64,000 nt of DNA from Oscillospiraceae bacterium (GTDB taxonomy: Bacteria > Bacillota > Clostridia > Oscillospirales > Ruminococcaceae). Made by a program: the position numbers and the translations under genes. Below, one piece after another: positions 1 through 9,758 of this stretch. Below the pieces are notes generated by a model. That model searched no databases and was not told the origin of the DNA. It worked only from the letters and a program-made list of their open reading frames with translations. Positions within the stretch are counted from its first letter, which is position 1. Each line of letters starts with the position of its first letter. The stretch covers positions 1 to 64,000 of the forward strand of contig JAFXJT010000031.1 of assembly GCA_017532085.1 (NCBI GenBank), in the 5' to 3' direction.

Positions 1-1
1 C

Positions 2-361
2 ACCCACGATATGGGCGATGTGGATGCACTCTGTCAGCGGATTGTGATCATTGACAAGGGCAAAATGCTCTATGATAACGATATGGAACATCTCAAGAGC
101 TTCTTCGGTTCCTACAGAACATTGAAAATCCGTATTGACGGCGATTTACAACAGCTCGCGGAAAAGATTGATAAAGCGCTTCCCGATTTCAAGGTTTCTG
201 CCGATGATGCGTGGATTTCCATTCTGGTTGACGAGGAAAAAGCAAAGGTGATGGAGGTGCTTTCTCAGCTGCAGAAGTCCTATAAAATACGTGATATGCA
301 GCTTGAGGAGATATCCACTGAGGAGGTTATCAAGAAAATCTACGAGGAGGGGGTACAATGA
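2..361 (+). CDS. ABC transporter ATP-binding protein, C-terminal part (cut by window start)
   Basis: Only the last ~119 residues are present; the frame is open through the left edge. It begins with Thr-His-Asp, the switch histidine (H-loop) of an ABC ATPase, followed by the usual post-H-loop stretch (IVIIDKGKMLYD) and a C-terminal extension of about 90 residues. The stop overlaps the start of the next gene (ATGA), and two ABC-2 type permeases follow. That arrangement matches the COG4586/COG4587/COG3694 exporter family, in which one ATPase serves two different six-helix permeases. The substrate is unknown. The Walker A, Q-loop and signature lie outside the window, so integrity cannot be judged. 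Confidence 0.85.
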   Translation, partial: THDMGDVDALCQRIVIIDKGKMLYDNDMEHLKSFFGSYRTLKIRIDGDLQQLAEKIDKALPDFKVSADDAWISILVDEEKAKVMEVLSQLQKSYKIRDMQLEEISTEEVIKKIYEEGVQ

Positions 362-1161
362 AGCTGAAAAAATACCTCACCCTCACTCGTGCGGGTATTA
401 TGGAGTCTCTGCAATTCCGATTGGGAACACTGGTGATTGTGGCAGGAAATCTCCTTTATCTGATCGTAGTCTATTTCCTGTGGAAAGCCATCTATGCCTC
501 AGCAGGCACGGATATTGTGAATGGCATGACGTTCTCCGACACGCTTATTTACCTTGTATTGGCAACGGCACTGTTCAACTTTATGGAAATGTACCTTGTT
601 TGGGAGATCGGGCGTTCCATCCAGTCTGGAAAAATCGCACTTGACCTGCTCAAACCTATGGAATACCGGAAGCATCTGTTCTGGTCATGCTCAGGCTCGT
701 TTGTCACGCAGTTTTTCTTCACATTCCTGCCGACCTTCATTGTTGTGGCAGCTGTTACTCACGGCGCAATCCATTTGGGATGGAATCTGTTGTTTTTCGT
801 GGTATCCGTTGTTATGGCAGTTTCCATCAATTACAGCATTGACTTTCTGGTGGGCACGATCTGTCTGTATACGGAATCCATTTGGGGTATCAACATCATG
901 AAGCAGGTGATTGTCATGCTGTTATCGGGCGCAACCATTCCGATTGCATTTTTCCCCGAACCCATGAAAACAATTGTATATTACCTGCCGTTTCAGTCAA
1001 TTTACAATGCACCGCTGTCCATTCTGCTGGATGGAAATCCTCAGCCGCAGACGCTTTTGACAACGCTTGGCATACAGCTTGTCTGGTGCGTTGTGATGAC
1101 AGTGCTCAGCAATCTTTTCTGGAAGGTTTCGCTGCGGCAGATTACCGTGAATGGAGGCTGA
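358..1161 (+). CDS. ABC-2 type permease (COG4587-like)
   Basis: A 267-residue integral membrane protein with about six hydrophobic segments. The N-terminus (LTLTRAGIMESLQFR) and the block around residues 180-200 (IWGINIMKQVIVMLLSGA) resemble the ABC2_membrane_6 family. It would form a hetero-oligomeric export channel with the next gene, driven by the upstream ATPase. Translation is probably coupled: the start overlaps the ATPase stop by 4 bp, and this gene stops 4 bp before the preferred start of the next one. Substrate unknown; relatives have been linked to drug or antibiotic resistance, but nothing here shows that. Confidence 0.85.
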   Translation: MKLKKYLTLTRAGIMESLQFRLGTLVIVAGNLLYLIVVYFLWKAIYASAGTDIVNGMTFSDTLIYLVLATALFNFMEMYLVWEIGRSIQSGKIALDLLKPMEYRKHLFWSCSGSFVTQFFFTFLPTFIVVAAVTHGAIHLGWNLLFFVVSVVMAVSINYSIDFLVGTICLYTESIWGINIMKQVIVMLLSGATIPIAFFPEPMKTIVYYLPFQSIYNAPLSILLDGNPQPQTLLTTLGIQLVWCVVMTVLSNLFWKVSLRQITVNGG

Positions 1162-1165
1162 TGGT

Positions 1166-1969
1166 ATGCAAAGAAAAGGATTCGGTTTCTATCTGCGGAT
1201 TTACAGTAAAATTCTTGCCCAGGACTTAAAAAGCAAAATGAGCTATCGCGCGGATTTTATTATCTCTACAATCGGCATGATTTTCACCAATATTGCAGGC
1301 TTTATAAGCTTTTGGATCTTGTTCCGAAGTTTTCCGTCAGTGGGCGGCTGGGGTTATTATGAGATGTTGTTTTTATACGGATTTTCGCTGGTATCCCTAA
1401 CGCCGGTGCAATGTCTGTTTGATAACAACTGGAGTTTGCGGATTCATGTGTATTCAGGCGATTTTATCAAATACTGCTTCCGTCCGATCAATCTGTTTTT
1501 CTATTATCAATCCGAAGTGTTTGATATCAAGGGACTTGGACAGTTTGCATTCGGCATCGGCACCATTGCCTATTCGTGGAGCAAGTTGGGACTCGGTTTC
1601 ACGCCGCTGATGCTGCTGAAACTGATCGTGTTCCTGCTCACCGCCTCGCTGATTATGATCGCATTGCAGAATGCGGCGGCTGCAACCTGCTTCTGGATTC
1701 AGAATTCCTTCTATTTGCTGGATCTTGTGACGCGCTTTAAGGACTATGCAAAATACCCGATTACAATTTTCAGTCCTGTATTTCGCTTTATCTTCACTTT
1801 TGTCATGCCCATTGCATTTATTGCTTACTATCCGAGTATCGTCATACTCCGACCTGAGGAAATACCGCTTCTGTCTTGGCTGTCACCGCTGATCGGAGTG
1901 CTGTTCTTCTGGCTCAGTTACAAATTCTGGATGTACGGTGCTTTGAAATACAGCGGAACAGGCTCGTAA
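1166..1969 (+). CDS. ABC-2 type permease (COG3694-like)
   Basis: A 267-residue multi-pass membrane protein and second permease of the exporter. The ATG at 1166 is preferred over the in-frame ATG at 1151 because GGAGG at 1153-1157 lies 8 bases before it and the upstream gene runs to 1161. The motif MSYRADFIISTIGMIF near the N-terminus and a long hydrophobic C-terminal half are typical of the COG3694 partner of COG4587. It is the last gene of the three-gene set; 220 bp without a gene follow before the convergent araD. Confidence 0.85.
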   Translation: MQRKGFGFYLRIYSKILAQDLKSKMSYRADFIISTIGMIFTNIAGFISFWILFRSFPSVGGWGYYEMLFLYGFSLVSLTPVQCLFDNNWSLRIHVYSGDFIKYCFRPINLFFYYQSEVFDIKGLGQFAFGIGTIAYSWSKLGLGFTPLMLLKLIVFLLTASLIMIALQNAAAATCFWIQNSFYLLDLVTRFKDYAKYPITIFSPVFRFIFTFVMPIAFIAYYPSIVILRPEEIPLLSWLSPLIGVLFFWLSYKFWMYGALKYSGTGS

Positions 1970-2072
1970 CGCTATCACTTTGAAAGCTTGGTGCGGAAGG
2001 ATTGCAAGCGTTATATGCTTCCGTAATAAGCAAGCAAAGCAAAAGGAAAACATCGATACTGCTGCAACAAAA

Positions 2073-2104
2073 CGGCACCTCTGTCTGAAAGGACAGGGGT
2101 GCCG
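2073..2104 (-). terminator. Rho-independent terminator of the ara operon
   Basis: Two 13-base arms (one G-T pair) enclose a 6-base loop. Read on the minus strand the hairpin ends in GGTGCCG and is followed by TTTTGTTG, so it fits termination of transcription coming from araD. Confidence 0.75.
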
Positions 2105-2125
2105 CTGCAGCAATGGCCAATAACA

Positions 2126-2164
2126 CAGAACGTCTCGGAAGCGGACTGCCTCCGAGACGTTCTG
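2126..2164. repeat. Perfect 14-bp inverted repeat between convergent operons
   Basis: CAGAACGTCTCGGA is repeated in inverted orientation across an 11-base spacer. It lies between the exporter operon (plus) and araD (minus). Neither side has a clear T-run, so it may be a second terminator, an mRNA 3'-end stabiliser, or a protein site. Confidence 0.6.
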
Positions 2165-2188
2165 CATTATAATGGGAGAATGCAATTC

Positions 2189-2878
2189 TTAATGGTTTTG
2201 ACCGTAGTAAGCATTGGCTCCATGCTTTCGGAGATAATGCTTATCTAAGAGGGCACGCCCCATGTTGGGCGTATTGGGTGCAAGCGCCAGCGTATGCCAT
2301 GCCATGGCAGCAAGCTCTTCCAGCACCACAGAGTTGTGTACGGCTTCATGTCCATCTTTGCCCCAGACAAAGGGCGCATGATTGGCAACCAAAGCCGCCG
2401 GAATGGTTGCATAGTCCGGACAGCATTCCACAATGACCTTACCGGTTTCCAATTCGTATTCGCCTTGGATTTCTGCTGTTGTCATATCACGGGTGCATGG
2501 AATTTCACCGTAGAAGTAGTCGCCATGAGTCGTCCCGAGGGGAGGGATGCCACATTTTGCCTGTGCAAATACGGTTGCAAAGCGGCTGTGCGTATGCACA
2601 ATTCCGCCGATATCCCGAAACTGACGATACAGCTCCAGATGGGTCGGGGCATCGCTGGAGGGCTTGAGTGTTCCTTCAACCACATTGCCGTTCAAATCCA
2701 ACACGACAATATCCTCAACGGTCAAGGTGTCATATTCGACGCCGCTGGGCTTAATCGCAATCAGACCGGTTTCACGGTCAAATTCGCTGACATTGCCCCA
2801 TGTGAATGTAACCAGTCCGTATTTCGGAAGCAACAAATTGGCTTCCAGAACACGCTGCTTCAGCTTGCTTATTTCCAT
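2189..2878 (-). CDS. araD: L-ribulose-5-phosphate 4-epimerase
   Basis: 229 residues, a full-length class II aldolase/epimerase. It converts L-ribulose 5-phosphate to D-xylulose 5-phosphate, the last arabinose-specific step before the pentose phosphate pathway. Visible motifs are TWGNVS near residue 27, KPSG at 43, the metal-binding HTHS around residue 95 and the paired TTHGDYFYG region, plus a later histidine (NHAPFVWG). The start overlaps the end of araA by 10 bp, so translation is probably coupled. It is the promoter-distal gene of the arabinose operon and is followed by a terminator. Confidence 0.95.
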   Translation of the reverse strand: MEISKLKQRVLEANLLLPKYGLVTFTWGNVSEFDRETGLIAIKPSGVEYDTLTVEDIVVLDLNGNVVEGTLKPSSDAPTHLELYRQFRDIGGIVHTHSRFATVFAQAKCGIPPLGTTHGDYFYGEIPCTRDMTTAEIQGEYELETGKVIVECCPDYATIPAALVANHAPFVWGKDGHEAVHNSVVLEELAAMAWHTLALAPNTPNMGRALLDKHYLRKHGANAYYGQNH

Positions 2879-4299
2879 ATTACTTCTCCGAGCATCAGTT
2901 CTTTTTCCAGTGCGGCAGGTGTGGTGTTGGCATCAATATTGACAAATTCGATGCCCATAATGCGTGCAAAATCACGAAGTGTTTCTACACTGATATCATA
3001 GGACAGAACAGTATGGTGTGCACCACCGGCAATAATCCAACACTCAGAACCGGTAATCAGATTGGGCATAGGCTTCCACATCACACGTGCAACAGGCAGA
3101 TTCGGCATGGTCTGAGTGGGCTTCACACAGATGACGTTCTGACCGATCAGACGCATTCTGCCGCCCATATCAATGAGAGAAATGCAAATTGCATCGCCGG
3201 CTTTGCCTTCAAATACCAGACGTGCAGGCGGTTCTTTGCCGCCGATTCCCAACGGATGAACCTCAATCTTAGGCTTGTTCTGTGCCACAGAAGGACAAAC
3301 TTCCAGCATGTGAGAGCCAAGAATCAAGCCGTTTTCGAAGTCGTAGGTATAATCTTCCATGAAGGAAGTAGAGCCATTGGGATACATTGCTTTGATGATT
3401 GCGGTCATACCGGCAGTTTTCCAGTCGCCTTCGCCGCCGTAGCCATAGCCCTTGTACATCAGATGCTGTGTTGCAAGACCCGGAAGCTGTCGCATACCGT
3501 GAAGATCCTGGAAGGTGTTGGAGAAAGCAGAAGCGCCTTCGCGTACAAGGATCGTCTCAATTGCGATTTCTTCTCTTGCCTGATAGCGGATCTCTTCGAT
3601 ATCCTTCTCATCGAAATCGTACAGTGTGCGATACTCTTCTACCAATGCATCAATCTGTGCATCGGTTACCGCATTCATTTCTTCTACAAGATCACCGACT
3701 GCAAAGGTATTCACCTGCCAGCCCAGCTTGATTTGTGCTTCGACCTTATCGCCTTCGGTAACAGCAACTTCACGCATATTATCACCGAAACGAACGATTT
3801 TCAAGTTCTTGCTGAACAGTGCGCCAATGGCAGTACGCTGCCAATCAGCAATTCTGCGCTGGGTTTCTTCATCCTTCCAATAGCCGGCAATGATCTTACG
3901 CTGCATCCGCATACGAGCACCGATGAAACCATGTTCACGATCGCCGTGTGCAGACTGATGCAGGTTCATGTAGTCCATGTCAATTTCTTCGTTGGGGATG
4001 GATTTGTTGAACTGCGTGTGGAAATGCAGCCAAGGCTTTTGCAGCAGGCAAAGACCATTGATCCACATCTTGGAGGGAGAGAAGGTATGGCAGAAGGTAA
4101 TAATGCCTGCACATTCATCATCATGATTGGCTTGTTTGACGATGTTGGTGATTTCGGTTGCGTTCTTAGCCGTGATCTTATATTCCACGGGCCAAGGAAG
4201 GTTCAAACCTTCCACGATTTTTTTGGCATCCTGTTCAACCTGAGCAAGCGTCTCGTCACCATACAGGAACTGAGAGCCTGCGATAAACCAGAATTTCAT
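2869..4299 (-). CDS. araA: L-arabinose isomerase
   Basis: 476 residues, close to the usual ~475-500. It isomerises L-arabinose to L-ribulose with a Mn2+-type metal centre. Diagnostic stretches include [11 protein letters not shown] at the N-terminus, [14 protein letters not shown] (~68-82), [19 protein letters not shown] (~108-127) and [10 protein letters not shown] (~285). The start is supported by AAGGAG about 9 bases upstream. It lies 29 bp downstream of araB in the same direction. Placement between a kinase and araD makes the pathway unambiguous. Confidence 0.97.
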   Translation of the reverse strand: MKFWFIAGSQFLYGDETLAQVEQDAKKIVEGLNLPWPVEYKITAKNATEITNIVKQANHDDECAGIITFCHTFSPSKMWINGLCLLQKPWLHFHTQFNKSIPNEEIDMDYMNLHQSAHGDREHGFIGARMRMQRKIIAGYWKDEETQRRIADWQRTAIGALFSKNLKIVRFGDNMREVAVTEGDKVEAQIKLGWQVNTFAVGDLVEEMNAVTDAQIDALVEEYRTLYDFDEKDIEEIRYQAREEIAIETILVREGASAFSNTFQDLHGMRQLPGLATQHLMYKGYGYGGEGDWKTAGMTAIIKAMYPNGSTSFMEDYTYDFENGLILGSHMLEVCPSVAQNKPKIEVHPLGIGGKEPPARLVFEGKAGDAICISLIDMGGRMRLIGQNVICVKPTQTMPNLPVARVMWKPMPNLITGSECWIIAGGAHHTVLSYDISVETLRDFARIMGIEFVNIDANTTPAALEKELMLGEVIWK

Positions 4300-4328
4300 A
4301 ACATATCACTCCTTCAAAAAAATACGCA

Positions 4329-5921
4329 TTATGTTACGGATACGGCAGCCTGTTCGACGGCCAGTCCGGCACGATATTGCTTCATATATGCAGCAAAGCC
4401 TTCCACATCAGAAGGAACGGGATCCATACAGCTTCCTTGGAAGTTCCGGAACACACGATCATTGAGATACTCTGCAAGGGATTCTGCTTTGTTTGTGCGG
4501 GTCAGATATGAGGCAAGCAATGCAATACCCCACGCACCGCCTTCACCGGCAGATTCCATCACAGCAATCGGGGTTTCCAGTGCAGCTGCAAGGAATCGCT
4601 GTCCTGTGACAGGAGATTTGAACAATCCGCCATGCGCATACAGTTTATCCAATACCACGTGTTCTTCCTTCAGAAGAATATCCATTCCGATTTTTAAGGT
4701 TGCCATACAGGAATAGATCAGACTGCGCATGAGATTGGACAGATTGAAAACAGTATCCGGTGTACGCATCATCAGAGGTCTGCCCTCTGTAAAGCCGGTT
4801 ACGTGCTCACCGGAATGATAATTGTAGGAAAGCAGCCCGTCGCAGTCATTTGCGCCGGAGCGTGCGGTTTCATAAAGAGTATCATAGAGTTTTGCTTTCG
4901 GAATATCCAATCCGAAGGTATGTAACGTATCATTCAGCAATCTTACCCAAGCATCCAGCTCAGTGGTACAGTTGTTGCAGTGTACCATTGCAACCGGACT
5001 GCCGCAGGGCGTTGCTACGATGTCTATTTCTTCATGAACATTCTGCAAATCATGTTCAAGAACTGCCATTGCAAAAATAGAGGTTCCCGCAGATACATTA
5101 CCGGTTTTGGGAGCGATGCTGTTGGTCGCTACCATGCCGGTTCCGGCATCCCCTTCAGGAGGACAGAAGGGGATACCGGCTTTGAACCGACCGGAGGGAT
5201 CAAGCAGACGTGCGCCTTGATCGGTCAATGTTCCTGCGCATTCTCCTGCCGGAACGATGGCAGGAAGAATGTCAGAAAGCTTCCAGTCGAATTCAAAATT
5301 TGCGGTCAGATCAGAAAAGGTCTGCAGCATTGCCGTGTTATAGGCTTTGGTTTCCGGATCAATGGGGAACATACCGGAGGCATCTCCGATACCTAAAACC
5401 CGCTGACCGGTGAGCAGCCAATGCACATAGCCTGCCAATGTTGTAAAGAATCGCAGCTGCGGAAGATGGGCTTCCTTTTTGAGCATTGCCTGATAGAGAT
5501 GAGCAATGCTCCATCTCTGCGGAATGTTGAAGCGGAAGGCTTCTGTCAATGCTGCCGCCGCTTGCTCTGTCATGGTATTGCGCCATGTGCGGAAAGGTAC
5601 CAGCAGTTGGTCGTTCTGATCAAATGCCAGATAGCCGTGCATCATAGCAGAGATACCGATAGAGCCGGTGGTTTCCAGCGAAACGCCGTAGCGTGCCTGA
5701 ACATCCGCTGAAAGGGCAGCAAAGCAGCTTTGCAGACCTTGATGGATATCTTCGATGGAATATGTCCATACGCCGTTTTCCAGACGATTTTCCCAATCAT
5801 GAGCGCCGGCGGCGATGGGAGTACAGGTTTCCTGCTCGATCAGAACAGCTTTGATACGAGTGGAACCGAATTCAATGCCAAGTGAGGTATTACCGCTTTG
5901 GATCAGTTGTGCAGGATTCAT
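4329..5921 (-). CDS. araB: Ribulokinase, FGGY family
   Basis: About 530 residues. An FGGY-family sugar kinase phosphorylating L-ribulose at O5; the substrate is inferred from its place between the importer and araA. The N-terminal ATPase signature LGIEFGSTRIKAVLI is at ~13-27 and the C-terminal half has GLFKSPVTGQRFLAAAL. I place the start at 5921 because AAGGAG lies 9 bases upstream; a longer in-frame reading would run deep into the permease gene. The N-terminus resembles the clostridial ribulokinase branch rather than E. coli AraB. A xylulokinase-like specificity cannot be excluded from sequence alone. Confidence 0.9.
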   Translation of the reverse strand: MNPAQLIQSGNTSLGIEFGSTRIKAVLIEQETCTPIAAGAHDWENRLENGVWTYSIEDIHQGLQSCFAALSADVQARYGVSLETTGSIGISAMMHGYLAFDQNDQLLVPFRTWRNTMTEQAAAALTEAFRFNIPQRWSIAHLYQAMLKKEAHLPQLRFFTTLAGYVHWLLTGQRVLGIGDASGMFPIDPETKAYNTAMLQTFSDLTANFEFDWKLSDILPAIVPAGECAGTLTDQGARLLDPSGRFKAGIPFCPPEGDAGTGMVATNSIAPKTGNVSAGTSIFAMAVLEHDLQNVHEEIDIVATPCGSPVAMVHCNNCTTELDAWVRLLNDTLHTFGLDIPKAKLYDTLYETARSGANDCDGLLSYNYHSGEHVTGFTEGRPLMMRTPDTVFNLSNLMRSLIYSCMATLKIGMDILLKEEHVVLDKLYAHGGLFKSPVTGQRFLAAALETPIAVMESAGEGGAWGIALLASYLTRTNKAESLAEYLNDRVFRNFQGSCMDPVPSDVEGFAAYMKQYRAGLAVEQAAVSVT

Positions 5922-5926
5922 GATAG

Positions 5927-7006
5927 TCACTCCTTGCGCATCTTTTTGAAGGGCAATTTCAGTCCGTTGGTGCTTTTGCGAGACATTACGATACTCTGAA
6001 TCACCAAGAACAGACAGAGCATTGCTGCGATCGTAATTCCTGTCCACCATGCCTGATCCAGGCCGACGGAAGATACGATATTCTGAATGGTACTGAGCGA
6101 AAGTACACCGAACAATGTGCCGATGATATTACCGACACCGCCGGTCAGCATGGTTCCGCCAATGATGGAGGAAGCAATGGCATTCATTTCAGCGCCGCTT
6201 GCATGAGAGGCGGATCCGGAGCCGACATGGAGGAAATAAACATAACCGCCGATGCCTGCCAGTAGACCGCAGATCAGATGAGAATAGAACTTGGTGCGCT
6301 TAACATTGACACCCAGCATCAATGCGCTCTGATTGTTGCCGCCCACAGCATAGAAGCTGCGGCCGAGCTTTGTCCAGCGAAGAATCACAAACAAAGCAGC
6401 TACAACCAGCAAAGCAACGATCACACCGATTTCTATGTATGCATCCACATAGTTTCCGGCTTTGTTCACGGAACCCATGCCGGGGATCAGAACGCGCGTT
6501 TCTTTCAATGCCTTGAATGCAGTATTCTCTACATTAAAGGGATTGGTATGGACGATTGTGGTCATGCCGCGTGCAAAAAACATACCGGCGAGCGTGACGA
6601 TAAAGGGCTGAATATCCAGATATGCGATCAGATAGCCCTGAATCAGACCGAATGCCAGACCAATTGCCAGAGCCAGCAATGCAGATACAAATACATTGCC
6701 GTTATGATGATCCAGATAAACGGCACAGCTCATACTGACCAGTGCAGTGACACCGCCGACGGAAATATCAATACCGCCGGTGATCATAACCAGACTCATG
6801 CCGCAAGCAAGAATAATCAGCGCTGCATTGGCATTGAGAATGTTAAAGAAGGTCTGAGGCTTTAAGAAGCCTTTGCCAAGAAAGAGCATTGCGCCGATAT
6901 ACATCACGAAGAATACAACGATCGTAATCAGCAGCAGCAGATTGGTATCGGTCATGTTTTTCAGCTTGTTGCGCAGAGAGACCGGCTTCATGGTTTTTGT
7001 TGCCAT
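5927..7006 (-). CDS. Sugar ABC transporter permease (YjfF-like)
   Basis: 359 residues, a polytopic carbohydrate-uptake-2 (RbsC/YjfF) permease. Conserved membrane blocks include MITGGIDISVGGVTALVS (~85) and the C-terminal GGVGNIIGTLFG. Together with the next permease, ATPase and lipoprotein it matches the YtfQ-YtfR-YtfT-YjfF importer, described in E. coli for galactofuranose. Because this copy is co-transcribed with araBAD and carries an AraR-like box at its promoter, L-arabinose (perhaps the furanose form) is the more likely cargo. GGAGG precedes the start by 9 bases. Confidence 0.88.
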   Translation of the reverse strand: MATKTMKPVSLRNKLKNMTDTNLLLLITIVVFFVMYIGAMLFLGKGFLKPQTFFNILNANAALIILACGMSLVMITGGIDISVGGVTALVSMSCAVYLDHHNGNVFVSALLALAIGLAFGLIQGYLIAYLDIQPFIVTLAGMFFARGMTTIVHTNPFNVENTAFKALKETRVLIPGMGSVNKAGNYVDAYIEIGVIVALLVVAALFVILRWTKLGRSFYAVGGNNQSALMLGVNVKRTKFYSHLICGLLAGIGGYVYFLHVGSGSASHASGAEMNAIASSIIGGTMLTGGVGNIIGTLFGVLSLSTIQNIVSSVGLDQAWWTGITIAAMLCLFLVIQSIVMSRKSTNGLKLPFKKMRKE

Positions 7007-7007
7007 A

Positions 7008-8099
7008 TTAAGCGACCTCCTTTGCGGCAGGCTGCTTCTTCAGAGAGTTCTTCAAAGCAGTAAGCTTTTCGCGCACGATCGGAGCGCTCAGTACCACCAG
7101 AGCAATTACGACAACTGCCTTATATGCAGACAATGCATCGGACTGTACATTGAATTTATACAGCGTAGTCGTAAGGAACTGGATGACATATGCGCCCAGA
7201 ATGGAAGCTGTCATATTGAACTTACCGCCGCTGAGTGCGTTTCCGCCCAGTGCAACAGCAAGGATCGCATCCATTTCGATATCCTTTGCGATGACAGAGT
7301 AGTTGATGGAAGACAGTCGGCTGACCTTAATCAAACCGGCGACTGCAACGCAAAGTCCAAGAATCACATAAGTCAGGAATTTGATGAATGCCGGGTTCAG
7401 ACCGTTCAAACGAGAGGATTTATCGTTGATACCAACAGCCTGGCAATACAGACCGAGGTTTGTAAAGCGCAGCGTCAATGCAGTGATAATCATACAGGCA
7501 ACAGCGATAAATACAGGTGTAGGAATCGGAATGCCGGGGATAAATCCACCAAAGTAGCCGAAAGAAGGTTCGCTGATGATCGGGAGCTCATTGTTATTGA
7601 TCCATGCAGCGATGGAACGTCCGGCGGTAAAGAGAATCAGTGTAGCAACCATGGGCTGAATCTTGAAATAGGCAACCAACGTACCATTGAATGCGCCAAA
7701 AGCCATGGCAACCAGACAGCTGACCAAAAATGCAACGATGATCGGTGCCTGCAAGGTTTCCGGACGAGAATTGGAGCCGCATAATACACGAAGCACGACG
7801 CTTCCGCTGATTGCGATGGCAGCACCCACGCTGATATCTTGTCCACCCGAAGCCGCTGTGACAAGTGTCATGCCGATGGCGAGGATTGCAAGCTCAGAGC
7901 CGTAGTCGAGAATTGTGATGAGATAGCCGGAGAGAACAGGGTCACCGGCGCTGTTTGTGCCGAGCGTGATCTTAAAGAAAGAAGGATCGGCAATCAGATT
8001 GAAGAGCGCAAGCAAAAGCAGCGCGGCAATGGGAATGAAGATCTGACGGCGAAACAGCTTCATCAGAAGTTCGCTTACTGTATTGTTTCGGGACTGCAT
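7008..8099 (-). CDS. Sugar ABC transporter permease (YtfT-like)
   Basis: 363 residues, second permease of the CUT2 importer. It shows the family block ASGGQDISVGAAIAISGSV (~88) and GGNALSGGKFNMTASILGAYV (~287). A soluble N-terminal tail precedes the first membrane helix. The 5' end overlaps the ATPase gene by 25 bp and the stop lies 1 bp from the next start, so the cistrons are tightly coupled. A heterodimeric permease pair is characteristic of the YtfT/YjfF branch; most CUT2 systems use one permease gene. Confidence 0.88.
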   Translation of the reverse strand: MQSRNNTVSELLMKLFRRQIFIPIAALLLLALFNLIADPSFFKITLGTNSAGDPVLSGYLITILDYGSELAILAIGMTLVTAASGGQDISVGAAIAISGSVVLRVLCGSNSRPETLQAPIIVAFLVSCLVAMAFGAFNGTLVAYFKIQPMVATLILFTAGRSIAAWINNNELPIISEPSFGYFGGFIPGIPIPTPVFIAVACMIITALTLRFTNLGLYCQAVGINDKSSRLNGLNPAFIKFLTYVILGLCVAVAGLIKVSRLSSINYSVIAKDIEMDAILAVALGGNALSGGKFNMTASILGAYVIQFLTTTLYKFNVQSDALSAYKAVVVIALVVLSAPIVREKLTALKNSLKKQPAAKEVA

Positions 8100-9616
8100 T
8101 GCTTTGCTTCACCTCCTGCAATAGTATTCATAATCATGGTTTGTGTCAGTTCCTCGCCGGAAAGCTCGCCTACCACCTTACGGTCACGCATGACGACCAG
8201 ACGGGAGCAGGTACGCAGCATCTCATCCGTTTCGGAGGAAATGAAGGTAATGCTCATGCCCTCGGAGGCAAGCTTCAGCACCAGCTTCTGGATATCAATT
8301 TTGGTACCGACATCAATACCTCTTGTAGGTTCATCCAGAATCAGATATTCGGGATGGGTGAGAAGCCAGCGTGCAAGGATACATTTTTGCTGGTTACCGC
8401 CGGAAAGCGATTTGATAGGCGTATCTGCCGAGGCAGTTTTGATATCCAGCAGCTTGATATATTGCTCTGCGAAGGCGTTGGCTTCCGCCTTTGTGAAGGG
8501 CTTGAAGAATCCCTTCATTACTTGCAAAGCAAGGATGATGTTTTCGCGAACGGAAAGATCACCGATGATGCCGTCTCGTTTTCTGTCTTCGGGCAGATAG
8601 CCGATGCCCAGACGCATAGCATCAATGGGATGACTGATTTTAACGGGTTTGCCATGTTTTTTCACAGTACCGCTGGTGATTTTATCGGCACCGAAGATTG
8701 CACGAACACATTCGCTTCTGCCGGAACCGAGCAATCCGGTAAAGCCGGTTACCTCGCCCTTGCGGATATAGAAATCAAAAGGCTTGATGCCTTCGGTGCT
8801 GGCGAGATTTTCGGTTTCGAATATGGCGTCCTCGGCATCCTCTGCAGTATAGGTTTCGCTTTCGCTCTGGATATCCGAAAGATCATCCAGTTCTTTGCCG
8901 AGCATTTTGGATACCAGCTGTACACGGGGCAGATCCTTGATGGCATATTCACCAACCAGTTTGCCATCGCGAAGCACTGTAATCTTATCGCATACCTCAT
9001 ACACCTGGTCCAAGAAATGTGTTACGAAAATGATGCCGACACCTTTCTTCTGCAGATCACGCATCAAACGGAATAACTTCTCAACTTCTTGTTCATCCAA
9101 AGAAGAAGTTGGTTCGTCCAGAATCAGTACCTTACAGTCCATATCAACCGCACGGGCAATGGCAACCATTTGTTGTACGGCGATGGAGCAGCTTGCGAGC
9201 TGCTGGGTAGCTGTCGCCGGAATATCCAGAGATTTCAGCACCTGATCGGCCTTGGCATTGATGGCTTTCCAATTCTGAACAAAGCCTTTGGTACGACCTA
9301 TGTACATATTCTCTGCCACTGAAAGATTGGGACAGAGTGTGATTTCTTGATATACGGTACTGATGCCCATATTCTGCGCATCCTGCGGAGAGCGGATCAC
9401 AGCCGCCTTTTGATATCCTTTCAGAAAAATCTGACCGGAATCCTTCGGATATACGCCGGTCAGAACCTTGATCAGCGTGGACTTTCCTGCGCCGTTTTCA
9501 CCCATCAGTGCATGAATTTCGCCTTCACACAATGTAAAATCCACATTCTGAAGTGCTCGCACGCCGGGGAAGGACTTGCAGATTCCTCGCATTTCCAGAA
9601 TTGCACCTTCTCGCAT
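8075..9616 (-). CDS. Sugar ABC transporter ATPase, duplicated ABC domains (YtfR-like)
   Basis: About 513 residues with two ABC cassettes in tandem, as in RbsA/AraG/YtfR. The first has an intact Walker A (GENGAGKST, ~39-47), Walker B (VLILDEPTSSLD) and H-loop (FVTHFLD). The second has a degenerate P-loop (GLLGSGRSE) but a canonical signature LSGGNQQK and Walker B (LILDEPTRGID). This asymmetry is normal for the family. I prefer ATG at 9616, with AGGAGG 11 bases upstream; a GTG at 9628 is part of the Shine-Dalgarno itself. Confidence 0.92.
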   Translation of the reverse strand: MREGAILEMRGICKSFPGVRALQNVDFTLCEGEIHALMGENGAGKSTLIKVLTGVYPKDSGQIFLKGYQKAAVIRSPQDAQNMGISTVYQEITLCPNLSVAENMYIGRTKGFVQNWKAINAKADQVLKSLDIPATATQQLASCSIAVQQMVAIARAVDMDCKVLILDEPTSSLDEQEVEKLFRLMRDLQKKGVGIIFVTHFLDQVYEVCDKITVLRDGKLVGEYAIKDLPRVQLVSKMLGKELDDLSDIQSESETYTAEDAEDAIFETENLASTEGIKPFDFYIRKGEVTGFTGLLGSGRSECVRAIFGADKITSGTVKKHGKPVKISHPIDAMRLGIGYLPEDRKRDGIIGDLSVRENIILALQVMKGFFKPFTKAEANAFAEQYIKLLDIKTASADTPIKSLSGGNQQKCILARWLLTHPEYLILDEPTRGIDVGTKIDIQKLVLKLASEGMSITFISSETDEMLRTCSRLVVMRDRKVVGELSGEELTQTMIMNTIAGGEAKQCSPETIQ

Positions 9617-9668
9617 CCTCGGATTCACCTCCTAATTCCTCACATGATTTGAAAATCGGGATAAAAAT

Positions 9669-9716
9669 AGCGCAGTGAGACGCCACATGGACAAATCCAT
9701 ATACGCCCACTGCGCT
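9669..9716 (-). terminator. Hairpin between binding-protein gene and rest of importer operon
   Basis: Nine-bp outer arms (AGCGCAGTG / CACTGCGCT) with extra inner pairing, followed on the minus strand by ATTTTTAT. Its position suggests a partial terminator or 3' stabiliser that keeps binding-protein mRNA more abundant than the downstream cistrons. Confidence 0.6.
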
Positions 9717-9758
9717 TTCATTGACTCAATCGTTTCTGAGAATGTTTAACGCAGGAAA

